This document shows, piece after piece, positions 1 through 10,985 of a stretch of DNA of 64,000 nucleotides (the stretch's first letter is position 1; each line of letters begins with the position of its first letter). Source of the DNA: Flexivirga aerilata (GTDB lineage: Bacteria > Actinomycetota > Actinomycetes > Actinomycetales > Dermatophilaceae); the NCBI RefSeq assembly GCF_013002715.1, contig NZ_JABENB010000001.1, positions 372,001-436,000 on the forward strand, in the 5' to 3' direction. Position numbers and translations under genes: made by a program. Below the pieces are notes generated by a model that made no database searches, had not been told where the DNA came from, and worked only from the letters and a program-made list of their open reading frames with translations.

Positions 1-1179
1 GCCGGAGTAGCTGCCGTTCGCATTGCGCTCGGCGTAACTGTTCGCGAGCTTCATCAGCTTGTTGCCGTCGCCCCCGAATGCCGCCTTCAACGCGTCGGTG
101 AGGTCGGGCCAGTAGCTCTTCTCGTACATCGCCTGCGCGATGCCGATCGTCGCCCAGCCCTCGGTGAGCCCCTTGACATCGCCGTTGCCGCTGACCGGCA
201 GTGGCTTGGCGTCAATATCCTTGAGGAACTTACGGATTCGCGCCATACCAGAGTCGACGCTGTCGCCGAGCGGGCAGCCGCCCTGCGCCACGCAGTCACG
301 CACGTAGGACTGCGTCGCCTGCTCGAAACCCTTGGCCTGGCCGAGGTTCATCTCGGTGCTGGTGATGTCCGGCGGCACGACACCGTCGAGCACGAAGCGG
401 CCGACCCGCTGCGGGAACAGGCCGGCGTAGGTCGAACCGATGAACGTGCCGTAGGACTTGCCGAGGTAGTTGAGCTTGTCCTCCCCCAGCGCGGCGCGCA
501 GCACGTCGACGTCCTTGGCCACCTCGACCGTCGACACGTGCCCGACGAGCGGACCCCCCTTGGTCTGGCACGCCGTGCCGAAGTCACGGTTGGACGTCGC
601 GGCCTGCTGCTCCTCGGCGGCCGTGTCGGGCGTCGGGTCGGACCCGATGAAGCCGTCGAGGGCCTTGTCGTCGACGCAGGTGATCGGCGCCGAGCGCTGC
701 ACCCCGCGCGGATCGAAACCCACCACGTCGTATGCCGAGGCGACCTTCTTGCTGACGACAAACCCCTCAGCGGTGTAGGCCGCGTAGTCGTAGCCCGAGG
801 CCCCGGGCCCGCCGGGGTTGACCACGAGCGCGCCCTTGCGTTTCCCCGTCGCCTTGACCCGGTCGACCGCGAGCTGGATCGTCGCGCCGTCGGGCTTCGA
901 ATAATCAACGGGGACAGTCAGTTTCGCGCACTCGACCGGCCCGCAGTCCTTCCAGTCGAGCTTCTGCCCGTAGAACTTCGCCAGGGACGCCGGCGCACCA
1001 GCTGCGGATGCTCCGGCCGACGACGCAGCGGCCGCCCCGCCGGACGATGCGGATGCCGAACCGCCGGCCGAGTTGCTGCCCGCGCCGCCGGCTCCGTCAC
1101 CCGAGCCGCTGCTGCACCCCGCCAGGGTGAGCGCGATTGCAGCGGCCGCCGCCGCACCGGTCGTGGCCAGTCGTCGCAT
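1..1179 (-). CDS. Secreted lipoprotein alpha/beta hydrolase, tripeptidyl-aminopeptidase (TAP)-like, partial
   Basis: Only the N-terminal 393 residues are in the window; the 3' end runs off the left edge. The protein starts MRRLATTGAA, has a hydrophobic signal ending in the lipobox LAGC (Cys near residue 20) and then a Gly/Ser/Ala-rich linker, so it should be an exported lipoprotein. The fold signature is an oxyanion-hole motif NPGGPGASG followed by the nucleophile elbow GKSYGT, with Ser242 as the nucleophile. This matches the S33/TAP family of actinobacterial secreted peptidases or esterases, whose C-terminal TAP domain (with the catalytic His) would lie outside the window. ATG 1177-1179 is chosen because it gives a complete lipoprotein signal. 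Substrate unknown; an aminopeptidase acting on short peptides is the usual family role. Confidence 0.85.
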   Translation of the reverse strand, partial: MRRLATTGAAAAAAIALTLAGCSSGSGDGAGGAGSNSAGGSASASSGGAAAASSAGASAAGAPASLAKFYGQKLDWKDCGPVECAKLTVPVDYSKPDGATIQLAVDRVKATGKRKGALVVNPGGPGASGYDYAAYTAEGFVVSKKVASAYDVVGFDPRGVQRSAPITCVDDKALDGFIGSDPTPDTAAEEQQAATSNRDFGTACQTKGGPLVGHVSTVEVAKDVDVLRAALGEDKLNYLGKSYGTFIGSTYAGLFPQRVGRFVLDGVVPPDITSTEMNLGQAKGFEQATQSYVRDCVAQGGCPLGDSVDSGMARIRKFLKDIDAKPLPVSGNGDVKGLTEGWATIGIAQAMYEKSYWPDLTDALKAAFGGDGNKLMKLANSYAERNANGSYSG

Positions 1180-1204
1180 GGCTGCACGCTACGTCATACG
1201 ACGG

Positions 1205-1322
1205 GGTCGGTGACGCAGGGCAACTTGTACCGCAAAAGGTGGACTTGTCACGTGCTAGAGCACGTGACAAGTCGGGTGCGGACGTGACAAGTCGCCGAAA
1301 GCGTGACAAGTCGACCGCAAGC
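1205..1322. repeat. Family A palindromic intergenic repeat (GTGACAAGTC type)
   Basis: The gap between the hydrolase and holB contains a 32-nt near-perfect palindrome at 1242-1273 with arms GACTTGTCACGTGCTA / (reverse complement, one mismatch). It is followed by two more GTGACAAGTC words near 1284 and 1303. The same 32-nt palindrome recurs at 28326-28357. This is a dispersed repeat, not a normal terminator: there is no T-run and several half-units are stacked. Confidence 0.8.
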
Positions 1323-1361
1323 GGACGAGCGACGGCCGAGGCGTATGACGGGGCGGCGCGA

Positions 1362-2528
1362 CTACGACGCGGCCGGAGCGCGCAGGCCGATCGCCATGGC
1401 CTCGAGCGCGAGCAACGGCGGCACGTTGGCCTCGATGCGTTCGCGCGCGGTGCCGATGGTGTCCATCGCGGTCAGCAGTTGCTCGCTGCTGCGGGCCCGC
1501 GCCAGCTGCTCGACCTCGGTCGCGAGGTCGGCGTTGATCAGCGGCACGGTGTTGCCGGCCCGCACCACCAGCGCGTCCCGGTAGAACGACAGCAGGTCGA
1601 CCAACGACCGGTCGATCACGTCGCGGCCGAAGCGGGTGGCCCGGGTTTTCTGCTCCTTCTCCAGCGCCGCAAGCTGCGAGCGCACGTGCGGCGGCTGGGT
1701 GCGCGCGGCCGGGTCGGCGCCCAACTGCTCCATGAGCTTGACCTTCTCGGCGGCGTCCCGCTCGGCGCTGGACGCCGACGACTCCTCCCCCGCGATCGAC
1801 GCGAGCTCGGCCGCCGCGGACATCGCGTCGCCCAAGGTGTGGATGCGGCCGGCGAGCAGCACCGTGCTGCGTCGGCGTTGCCGGGCGGCGTCGTCGGTCG
1901 CCAGGCGGCGGGCCAGCCCCACGTGTGACTGCGCCGCCCTCGCCGCGTACGACGCAAGCCGCTCCTCGATGCCGTCGCGCCGGACGAGCAGCGCCGCGAC
2001 CGCCTCGACCGACGGCGTGCGCAGCCGCACGTGCCGCGAACGCGACCGGATGGTGACGATCACGTCCTCCAGGGACGGCGCGCAGAGCAGCCAGACCGTG
2101 CGCGGCACCGGCTCCTCGAGCGCCTTGAGCAGCGCGTCGGCCGCCCGCTCGGTGAGGCGATCGGCGTCCTCGATGATGATCACCCGCCACGGGCCGACCG
2201 CGGGCCGGCTCTGCGCCAGCTCGGCGAGGGCGCGGGCGTCCTTGACCTGGATCGACAGCCCCTCGGTCGCCATCACGGTCACGTCGGCGTGGCTGCCGTC
2301 GAGCACGGTGTGGCACTCGTGGCACTCGCCGCAGCCGCCGTGCGGGCACTCCAGTGCGGCAGCGAAAGACCTTGCCGCCATGGAGCGTCCGGAGCCGGGC
2401 GGCCCGGTGAGCAGCCAGGCGTGGGTCATGCGGGCCGGGTCCGCGACGGCGGAGGTCAGGGCGGCGACGGCGTCGTCCTGGCCGACGACGTCCCGCCATA
2501 CGCCTCCGGGGGCGGTGTCCGTGGTCAC
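1362..2528 (-). CDS. holB: DNA polymerase III subunit delta'
   Basis: 388-residue clamp-loader AAA+ protein. N-terminal Walker A GPPGSGRS (residues ~42-49) in the context VVGQDDAVAAL, then a Cys zinc-finger cluster (CPHGGCGECHEC, ~62-73) typical of delta'/DnaX clamp-loader subunits, then the Walker B-like EDADRLTERAADALLKALEEP region. Its Walker A has Arg where DnaX has Lys, as expected of the non-hydrolysing delta' subunit. It acts with tau/gamma and delta to load the beta clamp. GTG 2526-2528 is the start because it overlaps the tmk stop (GTGA) and is preceded by AGGAGGTG. The tmk-holB pair is translationally coupled and matches mycobacterial gene order near topA. Confidence 0.93.
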   Translation of the reverse strand: MTTDTAPGGVWRDVVGQDDAVAALTSAVADPARMTHAWLLTGPPGSGRSMAARSFAAALECPHGGCGECHECHTVLDGSHADVTVMATEGLSIQVKDARALAELAQSRPAVGPWRVIIIEDADRLTERAADALLKALEEPVPRTVWLLCAPSLEDVIVTIRSRSRHVRLRTPSVEAVAALLVRRDGIEERLASYAARAAQSHVGLARRLATDDAARQRRRSTVLLAGRIHTLGDAMSAAAELASIAGEESSASSAERDAAEKVKLMEQLGADPAARTQPPHVRSQLAALEKEQKTRATRFGRDVIDRSLVDLLSFYRDALVVRAGNTVPLINADLATEVEQLARARSSEQLLTAMDTIGTARERIEANVPPLLALEAMAIGLRAPAAS

Positions 2529-3115
2529 GACTGCACCTCCTGCGCGACGAGCGCGGCGATCTGCTCGGCCGGCAGGGCGGCGTCGACCACCAGGTAGCGC
2601 CCGGGGTCGGTCGCCGCGAGCGCGAGGTAGTGCTCGCGGACCCGGGTGTGGAAGTCGTCGGCCTCGCGCTCGAGCCGGTCGTGCACCTCGCCGCGACGAG
2701 CGCGCCCGACCTCGGGGGTGACATCGAGCAGCACGGTCAGGTCGGGCAGCAGGTCTTCGGTCGCCCACAGCGAAAGCCGTTTGACCTCAGCAGGATCGAG
2801 CTCCCGGCCGGCCCCTTGGTAGGCGATCGAGGAGTCCATGTAGCGGTCCTGCAGCACGATCGCACCGCGCTCCAGCGCCGGCCGCACCACCGTCGCGACG
2901 TGATGGGCGCGATCGGCGGCGAAGAGCAGGGCCTCGGCGCGCGGGGCGACGTGGTCGCCGTGCAGCAGGACGTTGCGGATCTCCTGCCCGAGGGCCGTGC
3001 CGCCGGGCTCGCGGGTCACCACGACCTCCCGGCCGGCGGCGACCAGCCGGTCACGCAGCAACTGGATCTGGGTCGTCTTGCCCGCGCCGTCGCCGCCCTC
3101 GAACGCTATGAACAC
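2525..3115 (-). CDS. tmk: Thymidylate kinase
   Basis: 196 residues, full length for the family. Phosphorylates dTMP to dTDP in the cytoplasm. P-loop GGDGAGKT at residues 7-14, the dTMP-binding DRYMDSSIAYQGAGR segment around residue 90-105, and a LID region with Arg residues (GRARRGEVHDRLE). It is the first gene of a two-gene operon; its TGA stop overlaps the holB GTG by the 4-base GTGA arrangement. Upstream is only a 47-bp gap to the preceding same-strand hypothetical gene, so longer co-transcription is possible. Confidence 0.96.
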   Translation of the reverse strand: MFIAFEGGDGAGKTTQIQLLRDRLVAAGREVVVTREPGGTALGQEIRNVLLHGDHVAPRAEALLFAADRAHHVATVVRPALERGAIVLQDRYMDSSIAYQGAGRELDPAEVKRLSLWATEDLLPDLTVLLDVTPEVGRARRGEVHDRLEREADDFHTRVREHYLALAATDPGRYLVVDAALPAEQIAALVAQEVQS

Positions 3116-3162
3116 CCGGTCAGCCTAGGCGAATGCGCGGACAGCCGGTCGCGCGCCGCGGC

Positions 3163-4029
3163 TCAACGCCGGGCGAAGACCCCGACCGCGTCATACGCGA
3201 TCCACGACCCGTGGTCCTTGACGACGTCGATGGTGTTCTCGCCGACCTGCAGGCAGCGGCGGTCGACCGTCCGCTCGATGTATGCCGGGCCGCCGCCGAG
3301 CCCCGGGACCGCGGCCGACGCGTCGGACGCCGGCGGCCGGTCGCGCGCCACCGGGTCGTCGAAGAAGATCGTCTGCTCGGTGTCGCCGTTGAGCACGAGC
3401 GTCGCCGAGCCGGCTCGCGTCGCGTGGCGGTCGACCAGCCAGAGCGCGAAGTCGAGGTCAGCGGCGGGCAGCCGGTCGAGGTCGAAGCGCAACCGGAAGC
3501 GGTGCCCCCGCCGCCCGGCCCAGGCATCGTCGGGGCCCGGCTGCAGGTAGCTCCAGGTGACGTCGGCGCGGTCGTAGCCGTAGCGGAAGTCGACGTCGCG
3601 CGGGAAGGTCGATCGGTAGTGCACGAAACCTGTTGGGGCCAGGGCAAGTTCGAGGCCGCTGCCGTCGAACGAGCCGACCGTCGCGACCGGCTCGCCCGTC
3701 ACCGTGACCGAGGTCCTGGTCGACACCGTGACCGCGCCGAGCGGAGGGACCGGGTGGTCGAGGACCGGCACCACGGCATACGACCAGTTGACCGCGAGCG
3801 GGCCGAGACCGTCGTGCACGAAGCGGGGTTCGGCATGGGTGGCGAGCAGGTTGCGCTCGTCCGGCTCCCACGAGCCCGTCCGCGGCGTGGCGACCCCGTG
3901 CACCCGGTAGCCGCTCGCCCCGGGCACCTCGCGCCAGGTCAGCCGGACGCTGCCGACGTCGCCGACCGCTCGCAGCGGCCGCGGTTCGTCGACGTCGTGC
4001 ACGGCCGGTCCGTGCGGTGCCAGCGCCAT
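3163..4029 (-). CDS. Hypothetical protein with fibronectin-like and polysaccharide-lyase-type beta-sandwich regions
   Basis: 288 residues from ATG 4027-4029, preceded by GGAGGTG, 4 nt upstream; an upstream in-frame start exists but lacks such a site. No signal peptide is seen. Residues ~15-110 look like a fibronectin-III-type module (SVRLTWREVPGASGYRVHGV). The C-terminal half (FRLRFDLDRLPAADLDFALWL ... LQVGENTIDVVKDHG ... AYDAVGVFA) resembles the carbohydrate-binding domain III of rhamnogalacturonan lyases (PL4 family), in which a G-x-N-x-I motif and a terminal Y-D-x-[IV] strand are characteristic. No lyase catalytic domain is present, so it may only bind sugar or be a structural remnant. Function is inference. 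Confidence 0.6.
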   Translation of the reverse strand: MALAPHGPAVHDVDEPRPLRAVGDVGSVRLTWREVPGASGYRVHGVATPRTGSWEPDERNLLATHAEPRFVHDGLGPLAVNWSYAVVPVLDHPVPPLGAVTVSTRTSVTVTGEPVATVGSFDGSGLELALAPTGFVHYRSTFPRDVDFRYGYDRADVTWSYLQPGPDDAWAGRRGHRFRLRFDLDRLPAADLDFALWLVDRHATRAGSATLVLNGDTEQTIFFDDPVARDRPPASDASAAVPGLGGGPAYIERTVDRRCLQVGENTIDVVKDHGSWIAYDAVGVFARR

Positions 4030-4184
4030 GTCGCACCTCCCTCGAGACCTGGGCGATGGGCCGATTCCAGCGATCGTCACGCACCGACACGTCCGCCAGG
4101 CGACCTCAACATGACGCGCGGGTGACGGATGTGACGTATGACGCAACGCATCGGCTTCGGCAGCAGCGGATTAGGTTTACTGCT

Positions 4185-5540
4185 ATGACCTCCGAGCCGT
4201 CGGCACCGACCGAACAGACCACCCGATCGCTCTCCCGCATCGCGCGCACCGCCCAGCGCGACAGCCGCACACCGGCACTGGTCGCCGGCGTGGGGCGACA
4301 CGGCTCGCTCCTCTGGTCCGAGGGCGTCGGCCGGGCCGACCTCGACGACCCGTCGGTGCCACTCGACGCGAACACCCAGTTTCTGGTCGCCTCCAACACC
4401 AAGACGTTCACCGCGGTCCTCACCATGCAGTTGCGCGACGAGGGCAAGCTGACCCTCGACGACACCGTCGACCAGCTGGTGCCCGGCACCACCCACCCGC
4501 ACGTGACCGTCCGCGAACTCCTCTCGCACACCAGCGGCATGCAGCGCGAGCCGATCGGCGACGTCTGGGACACCCTGGAGTTCCCCGACCGTGACGGGCT
4601 GATCGAGGGCTGGAACGCCGCCGAGCGCATCCTGCGCCCGCACAACCGCTGGCACTACAGCAATCTCTGTTACGGCCTGCTCGGCGAGATCATCGCCCGG
4701 CTCGACGGCGGCGACTGGGCCGACTCACTGCGTCGCCGCCTGCTCCAGCCGCTCGAATTGCGCCGCACCACACTGCAACTCACCGCTCCGTATGCCGGGC
4801 TCTACTACCTCCCGCCGTTCACCGACGTGCCGGTGAACGAACCAACCCTCGACAAGGGCGCCGTCGCGTCGGCCGGCTCGATCTGCAGCACCCTGGCCGA
4901 CATGGTCACCTGGCACGGCTTCCTGCTGGACCCCGACGAGTCGATCCTCTCCCCGGACACCGCGGAGGAGATGCGCCAACCGCAGATCGTGGTGGACCCG
5001 GGCTGGAATCAGGCCTGGGGCTTGGGTTTTCAGCTGGTGCGACGGGACGACCACATCTGGTTCGGGCACACGGGTGGGCTGCCCGGAGGCATCACCGGGT
5101 TCTTCTCGGAGCCGGAGTCGGGCACGACCGGCGCCGTGCTGATGAACAACAGCGGCGCCAACGACCCGGCCGGCATCGCCGTCACGCTGGGCGACCACCT
5201 GCTGGTGCACGACCCGGCGCCGGTCGAGCCGTGGCAGCCGGGCACCCATGCGCCGGATGAGCTGAAACCGCTTGTCGGGCAATGGTTTTCCGAGGGCACG
5301 GAGTTCACCTTCGCGATCGCCGACGGCAAGCTGACCGCGCGGCTCGCCCAGGTCAGCACAATCCAGCCGCCGTCGGTCTTCGAGCGTGAGGGCGACGACA
5401 CCTACCGCACCGTGAGCGGCCGGGAGCGGGGCGAACGTCTCGTCATACGGCGTCGGGAGGATGGGTCGATCCGGCAATTGAACTGGGCCACTTACAGATT
5501 CACCCGTGAGCCGCTGTCGTTCGGCGAGCCCACCCCCTGA
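4185..5540 (+). CDS. Serine hydrolase of the class C beta-lactamase / esterase family
   Basis: 451 residues from ATG 4185. All three active-site motifs of the serine beta-lactamase fold are present: SNTK (nucleophile Ser70, Lys73), YSN at 158-160, and HTG at 295-297. These are typical of esterase EstB or DD-peptidase-like members rather than true beta-lactamases (which have KTG). The ~100 C-terminal residues form a separate small beta domain (MGQWFSEGTEF-like region), as in many family members. No signal peptide is visible, so a cytoplasmic esterase or amidase is likely; substrate unknown. No strong SD precedes the ATG. A bidirectional terminator follows the stop. Confidence 0.85.
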   Translation: MTSEPSAPTEQTTRSLSRIARTAQRDSRTPALVAGVGRHGSLLWSEGVGRADLDDPSVPLDANTQFLVASNTKTFTAVLTMQLRDEGKLTLDDTVDQLVPGTTHPHVTVRELLSHTSGMQREPIGDVWDTLEFPDRDGLIEGWNAAERILRPHNRWHYSNLCYGLLGEIIARLDGGDWADSLRRRLLQPLELRRTTLQLTAPYAGLYYLPPFTDVPVNEPTLDKGAVASAGSICSTLADMVTWHGFLLDPDESILSPDTAEEMRQPQIVVDPGWNQAWGLGFQLVRRDDHIWFGHTGGLPGGITGFFSEPESGTTGAVLMNNSGANDPAGIAVTLGDHLLVHDPAPVEPWQPGTHAPDELKPLVGQWFSEGTEFTFAIADGKLTARLAQVSTIQPPSVFEREGDDTYRTVSGRERGERLVIRRREDGSIRQLNWATYRFTREPLSFGEPTP

Positions 5541-5549
5541 CCGAGCAGC

Positions 5550-5583
5550 GAAGACCCCGGCACCGTCCGGTGCCGGGGTCTTC
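5550..5583. terminator. Bidirectional intrinsic terminator
   Basis: Perfect hairpin GAAGACCCCGGCACC - gtcc - GGTGCCGGGGTCTTC between the convergent serine hydrolase and the lipoprotein gene. The stem starts 9 nt after the plus-strand stop. Confidence 0.85.
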
Positions 5584-5599
5584 GTCATACGTCAGGACG

Positions 5600-6301
5600 T
5601 CACTTGGTCCAGACGATGTTGTGGTCGTAGTCGTTGTAGGTGACGCTGGTGATCGGTGCGCCCGGGATCTGGTAGATGTAGCAGCTGCTGCCCGACTCGC
5701 CGGCCTTCAGCTCCTTGGACTCGCTCTTGCACGCGTCGGTGTCGCCGTAGAGACGCTTGGCGTTCTTCACCGTGTCCGGCACGGCCGGGTGGAAGAACAG
5801 GCCGTTGACCGAGTTGGTGCCGAAGAACGTCGCGTTCGTCTTGATCGCGGTGATGTCGAACTTCAGGTAGTAGAGGGTGCCGTCGGTCTTCTTGCGGCGG
5901 GTCTCGTTGTATGCCGAGTCGGGCGCGACCTCGAGCGCCGTCGGCGTCAGCCGGAACGTGTCGTCGTCGTCCTTGATCACGGCCGGCTGACCGATCTTGA
6001 ACTTGCCGTCGGGGTCACTCACCTCGGTGGGCCCGGAGACCGGCGTGCTCGCGCCGCCCGAGGCCGCCGACGAGGTGTCGCTCGTCGCCGGCGAGCTCTC
6101 GGTGGTCTCGCTGGTCGACGGAGCCTGACTCGACTCCGTGGTCGACGGCGTGGTCTCGGTGGTGGTGCTCGGGGCAGCGCTGCTCGTTGCCGACGGCGTG
6201 GTCACGCTCGCGGAGTCCGAGTTGTTGCAGGCGGCCAGGGTGAAAGCTCCGGCGACGGCCAGAGCGGCGGCAGCGCCGCGACGAACGGTGGTGCGAGACA
6301 T
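5600..6301 (-). CDS. Exported lipoprotein of unknown function, DUF4352-like domain
   Basis: 233 residues from ATG 6299-6301, with GGAGGAG 5 nt upstream. Signal peptide MSRTTVRRGA followed by a hydrophobic stretch and lipobox LAAC. Residues ~27-85 are an extreme Ser/Thr/Pro/Glu-rich linker that would span the cell wall. The C-terminal ~140 residues form a compact domain beginning KFKIGQPAVI and containing YYLKFDITAIKTN, which resembles the immunoglobulin-like DUF4352/telomeric-repeat-binding-like extracellular domain. Two Cys residues near the end (DACKSES ... SSCYIY) could form a disulphide. It lies downstream of topA but is separated from it by a terminator. Function unknown. Confidence 0.8.
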   Translation of the reverse strand: MSRTTVRRGAAAALAVAGAFTLAACNNSDSASVTTPSATSSAAPSTTTETTPSTTESSQAPSTSETTESSPATSDTSSAASGGASTPVSGPTEVSDPDGKFKIGQPAVIKDDDDTFRLTPTALEVAPDSAYNETRRKKTDGTLYYLKFDITAIKTNATFFGTNSVNGLFFHPAVPDTVKNAKRLYGDTDACKSESKELKAGESGSSCYIYQIPGAPITSVTYNDYDHNIVWTK

Positions 6302-6418
6302 GACTTCTCCTCCAGAAAGTGCCTCAGGGAATGTGCCTGCGTGTGACGGCGCAGGCGGAGAGTCGGTTCCCATCCCCGCAAAACCGCTCTCCGTGGTGGT
6401 CCGCATCCAACCGGCAAC

Positions 6419-6445
6419 GGCCCCGCCGGTCAAACCGGTGGGGCC
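6419..6445 (-). terminator. Terminator after topA
   Basis: Hairpin GGCCCCGCCGGT - caa - ACCGGTGGGGCC lies 18 nt beyond the topA stop and before the lipoprotein start. No T-run is obvious, so strength is uncertain. Confidence 0.6.
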
Positions 6446-6462
6446 GTCGGTCGGTGGTGCAC

Positions 6463-9282
<2,820 letters not shown>

Positions 9283-9411
9283 GGGTTTTTCTCACTTCCT
9301 GTCCGACGTGCAGCGGATTCGTCGCTGCCGATACGTGCGAACGGCGTGCAGTCTAAGCAGCCGGGCTGCGGTCTCCGTCCCGGAGGTCGGTTTCGTCATA
9401 CGGAATGAAGT

Positions 9412-9427
9412 AGTTGAATATTTAACT
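9412..9427. promoter_or_regulatory. MarR-type operator candidate upstream of the dioxygenase
   Basis: AGTTGAATATTTAACT is a 16-bp palindrome with one mismatched pair, in the only AT-rich patch (9400-9435) of a gene gap otherwise ~65-70% GC. The core TTGAATATT(T/C)AA is a typical MarR-family operator shape. It sits 35-50 nt before the dioxygenase ATG, over the probable promoter. No MarR gene is nearby. Confidence 0.55.
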
Positions 9428-9461
9428 TGTTTGTCGGATGAGGTTGCCGGATGATGGAGAC

Positions 9462-10247
9462 ATGACTGCCGACCAGCTGCCCGTCCTCTTCCTCAGCCAC
9501 GGCGCGCCGCCGCTCGCGGACGACGCCGAGTGGACCGCGCAGCTGTCGCGCTGGAGCGCGCAGATCCCGCGGCCAGAGCGCATTCTCATGATCTCAGCTC
9601 ACTCGGAGTCGGCGCCGATCGCGGTGAGCTCGACGACCGGCGCACCGCTCGTCTACGACTTCTGGGGCTTCCCGAGCAAGTACTACGACGTGCGGTATGA
9701 CGCGCCGGCCGCGCCCGGCCTCGCCGGCGACGTGTCCACCCTGCTCGCTTCCCCCGGACGGTCGGTGCTGCGCGCGGAGGATCGCGGCCTGGACCACGGC
9801 GCCTACGTGCCGCTGGTCGAGATGTACCCGGACGCCGACATCCCCGTGCTGCAACTGTCGATGCCGACGCTGGAGCCGACCGAGCTGTACGAGCTGGGCC
9901 GCAAGCTCGCGCCGCTGCGGGAGGACGGCACGCTCATCGTCGGCTCGGGCTTCACCACCCACAACCTGTCGATGATGCAGCCCGACCCGGCGGCTGCCCC
10001 GTCGTCGGCGATGACCGAGTTCGACCACTGGGCCGCCGAGACGATGGAGCGGGGCGACCTCGACGCGCTGCTCGACTTCGGCAGCACCGCCCCGGCGGCG
10101 CAGCTGGCGCACCCGCGCACCGAGCACTGGGCGCCGCTGTATGTCGCACTCGGCGCGGCCGCGAGCGACGGCACGCGCTCGCACACCGCGATCGACGGCT
10201 TCTGGCACGGCCTGTCCAAGCGCAGCTGGCAGCTCGACGCCGCCTGA
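9462..10247 (+). CDS. Extradiol ring-cleavage dioxygenase, DODA/YgiD type
   Basis: 261 residues from ATG 9462; an in-frame ATG at 9438 is possible but less well placed. Class III extradiol dioxygenase (LigB superfamily): metal ligand His13 in LSHGAPPL, His47 in ISAHSES, a third conserved His in LDHGAYVP, and FTTHNLS further on. The closest named relatives are the 4,5-DOPA dioxygenase-like proteins (YgiD), which open catecholic rings with Zn(II) or Fe(II); the physiological substrate in bacteria is usually unknown. Gene stands alone, with a MarR-like palindrome upstream, suggesting induction by aromatic or quinone compounds. Confidence 0.9.
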   Translation: MTADQLPVLFLSHGAPPLADDAEWTAQLSRWSAQIPRPERILMISAHSESAPIAVSSTTGAPLVYDFWGFPSKYYDVRYDAPAAPGLAGDVSTLLASPGRSVLRAEDRGLDHGAYVPLVEMYPDADIPVLQLSMPTLEPTELYELGRKLAPLREDGTLIVGSGFTTHNLSMMQPDPAAAPSSAMTEFDHWAAETMERGDLDALLDFGSTAPAAQLAHPRTEHWAPLYVALGAAASDGTRSHTAIDGFWHGLSKRSWQLDAA

Positions 10248-10319
10248 GGGGAAATACTCAGCGGCAGCGGGGTAGTTGCGCCGATCCGCCGTGACGGCCA
10301 CGGCGCCATCGTCGTGGTC

Positions 10320-10985
10320 ATGTCCTCGTTGTCCCGCGCGCTTTGCGCGGCCAGTGCCGGTCTGCTCGTCTTCTTCCTCGTGCGGCAGCAGGCGATGCCG
10401 TATGCCGATGACCTCCGTGCCGCACCGCCGTCGATCGCCACACTCGCGACGACCACGGCCTGTTGGGCAGCCCGGGATCTCCGTCGGCAGACGGCCCGGG
10501 CGGTGCAGCGCGAGTGGTTGACCGCGGCCGTGATGATCGGGCTGACCGTTGGCGCGGTCGGCCCGGCCCTGGGCGTCGCGGCACGGGCCGCTCTCTACGT
10601 CGCAGTGCTCTGCGGCTCGGTGACCGCGATGTCGGCTTCGATCGCCGTCGCAGCGGTCCGACCGGACCGGGCCGACCGAAGTGATGCCCCAGTCTCCCGC
10701 GTCATCTGCGCTTTGTCCGCCACGATCAGCGCGGCGGCGCTCCTGGCAGTGCCGATCGGCTTCCTCGTCGTCTGGGTCCGCGTCAACTGGACCGGTTGCT
10801 TTCTTGCTTGCGCCGAGCCCGACCGAAGCCTCGCGGTCCTTCTGGGTGGCATCGTCCTGGTGCTGCTCGCCGACGTGGTGGCGTTGGGCGTCGCTGGGTG
10901 GCGCCGCTTCCCGCGCTTCCTCACCACCGTCGCGCTGCTACCGCCGACCGCTTTGCTCGTGGCTACCCCGATGGTGCTGACCTGA
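10320..10985 (+). CDS. Integral membrane protein of unknown function
   Basis: 221 residues from ATG 10320 (a GTG two codons upstream is an alternative). Five to six hydrophobic segments are seen: residues ~5-22, 60-82, 88-110, 128-150, 170-192 and 198-220, with a charged Arg/Asp loop (RPDRADRSD) in the middle. No known motif is recognised. Its last 48 bp overlap the 3' end of the convergent ceramidase-like gene. Codon use is slightly less GC-rich than neighbours. Confidence 0.6.
   Translation: MSSLSRALCAASAGLLVFFLVRQQAMPYADDLRAAPPSIATLATTTACWAARDLRRQTARAVQREWLTAAVMIGLTVGAVGPALGVAARAALYVAVLCGSVTAMSASIAVAAVRPDRADRSDAPVSRVICALSATISAAALLAVPIGFLVVWVRVNWTGCFLACAEPDRSLAVLLGGIVLVLLADVVALGVAGWRRFPRFLTTVALLPPTALLVATPMVLT

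Noticed and set aside
87..1187. Apparent frameshifts in the first gene (several short minus-strand frames)
   Set aside because: The correct frame is continuous from 1179 to the window edge; the short frames are in other phases.
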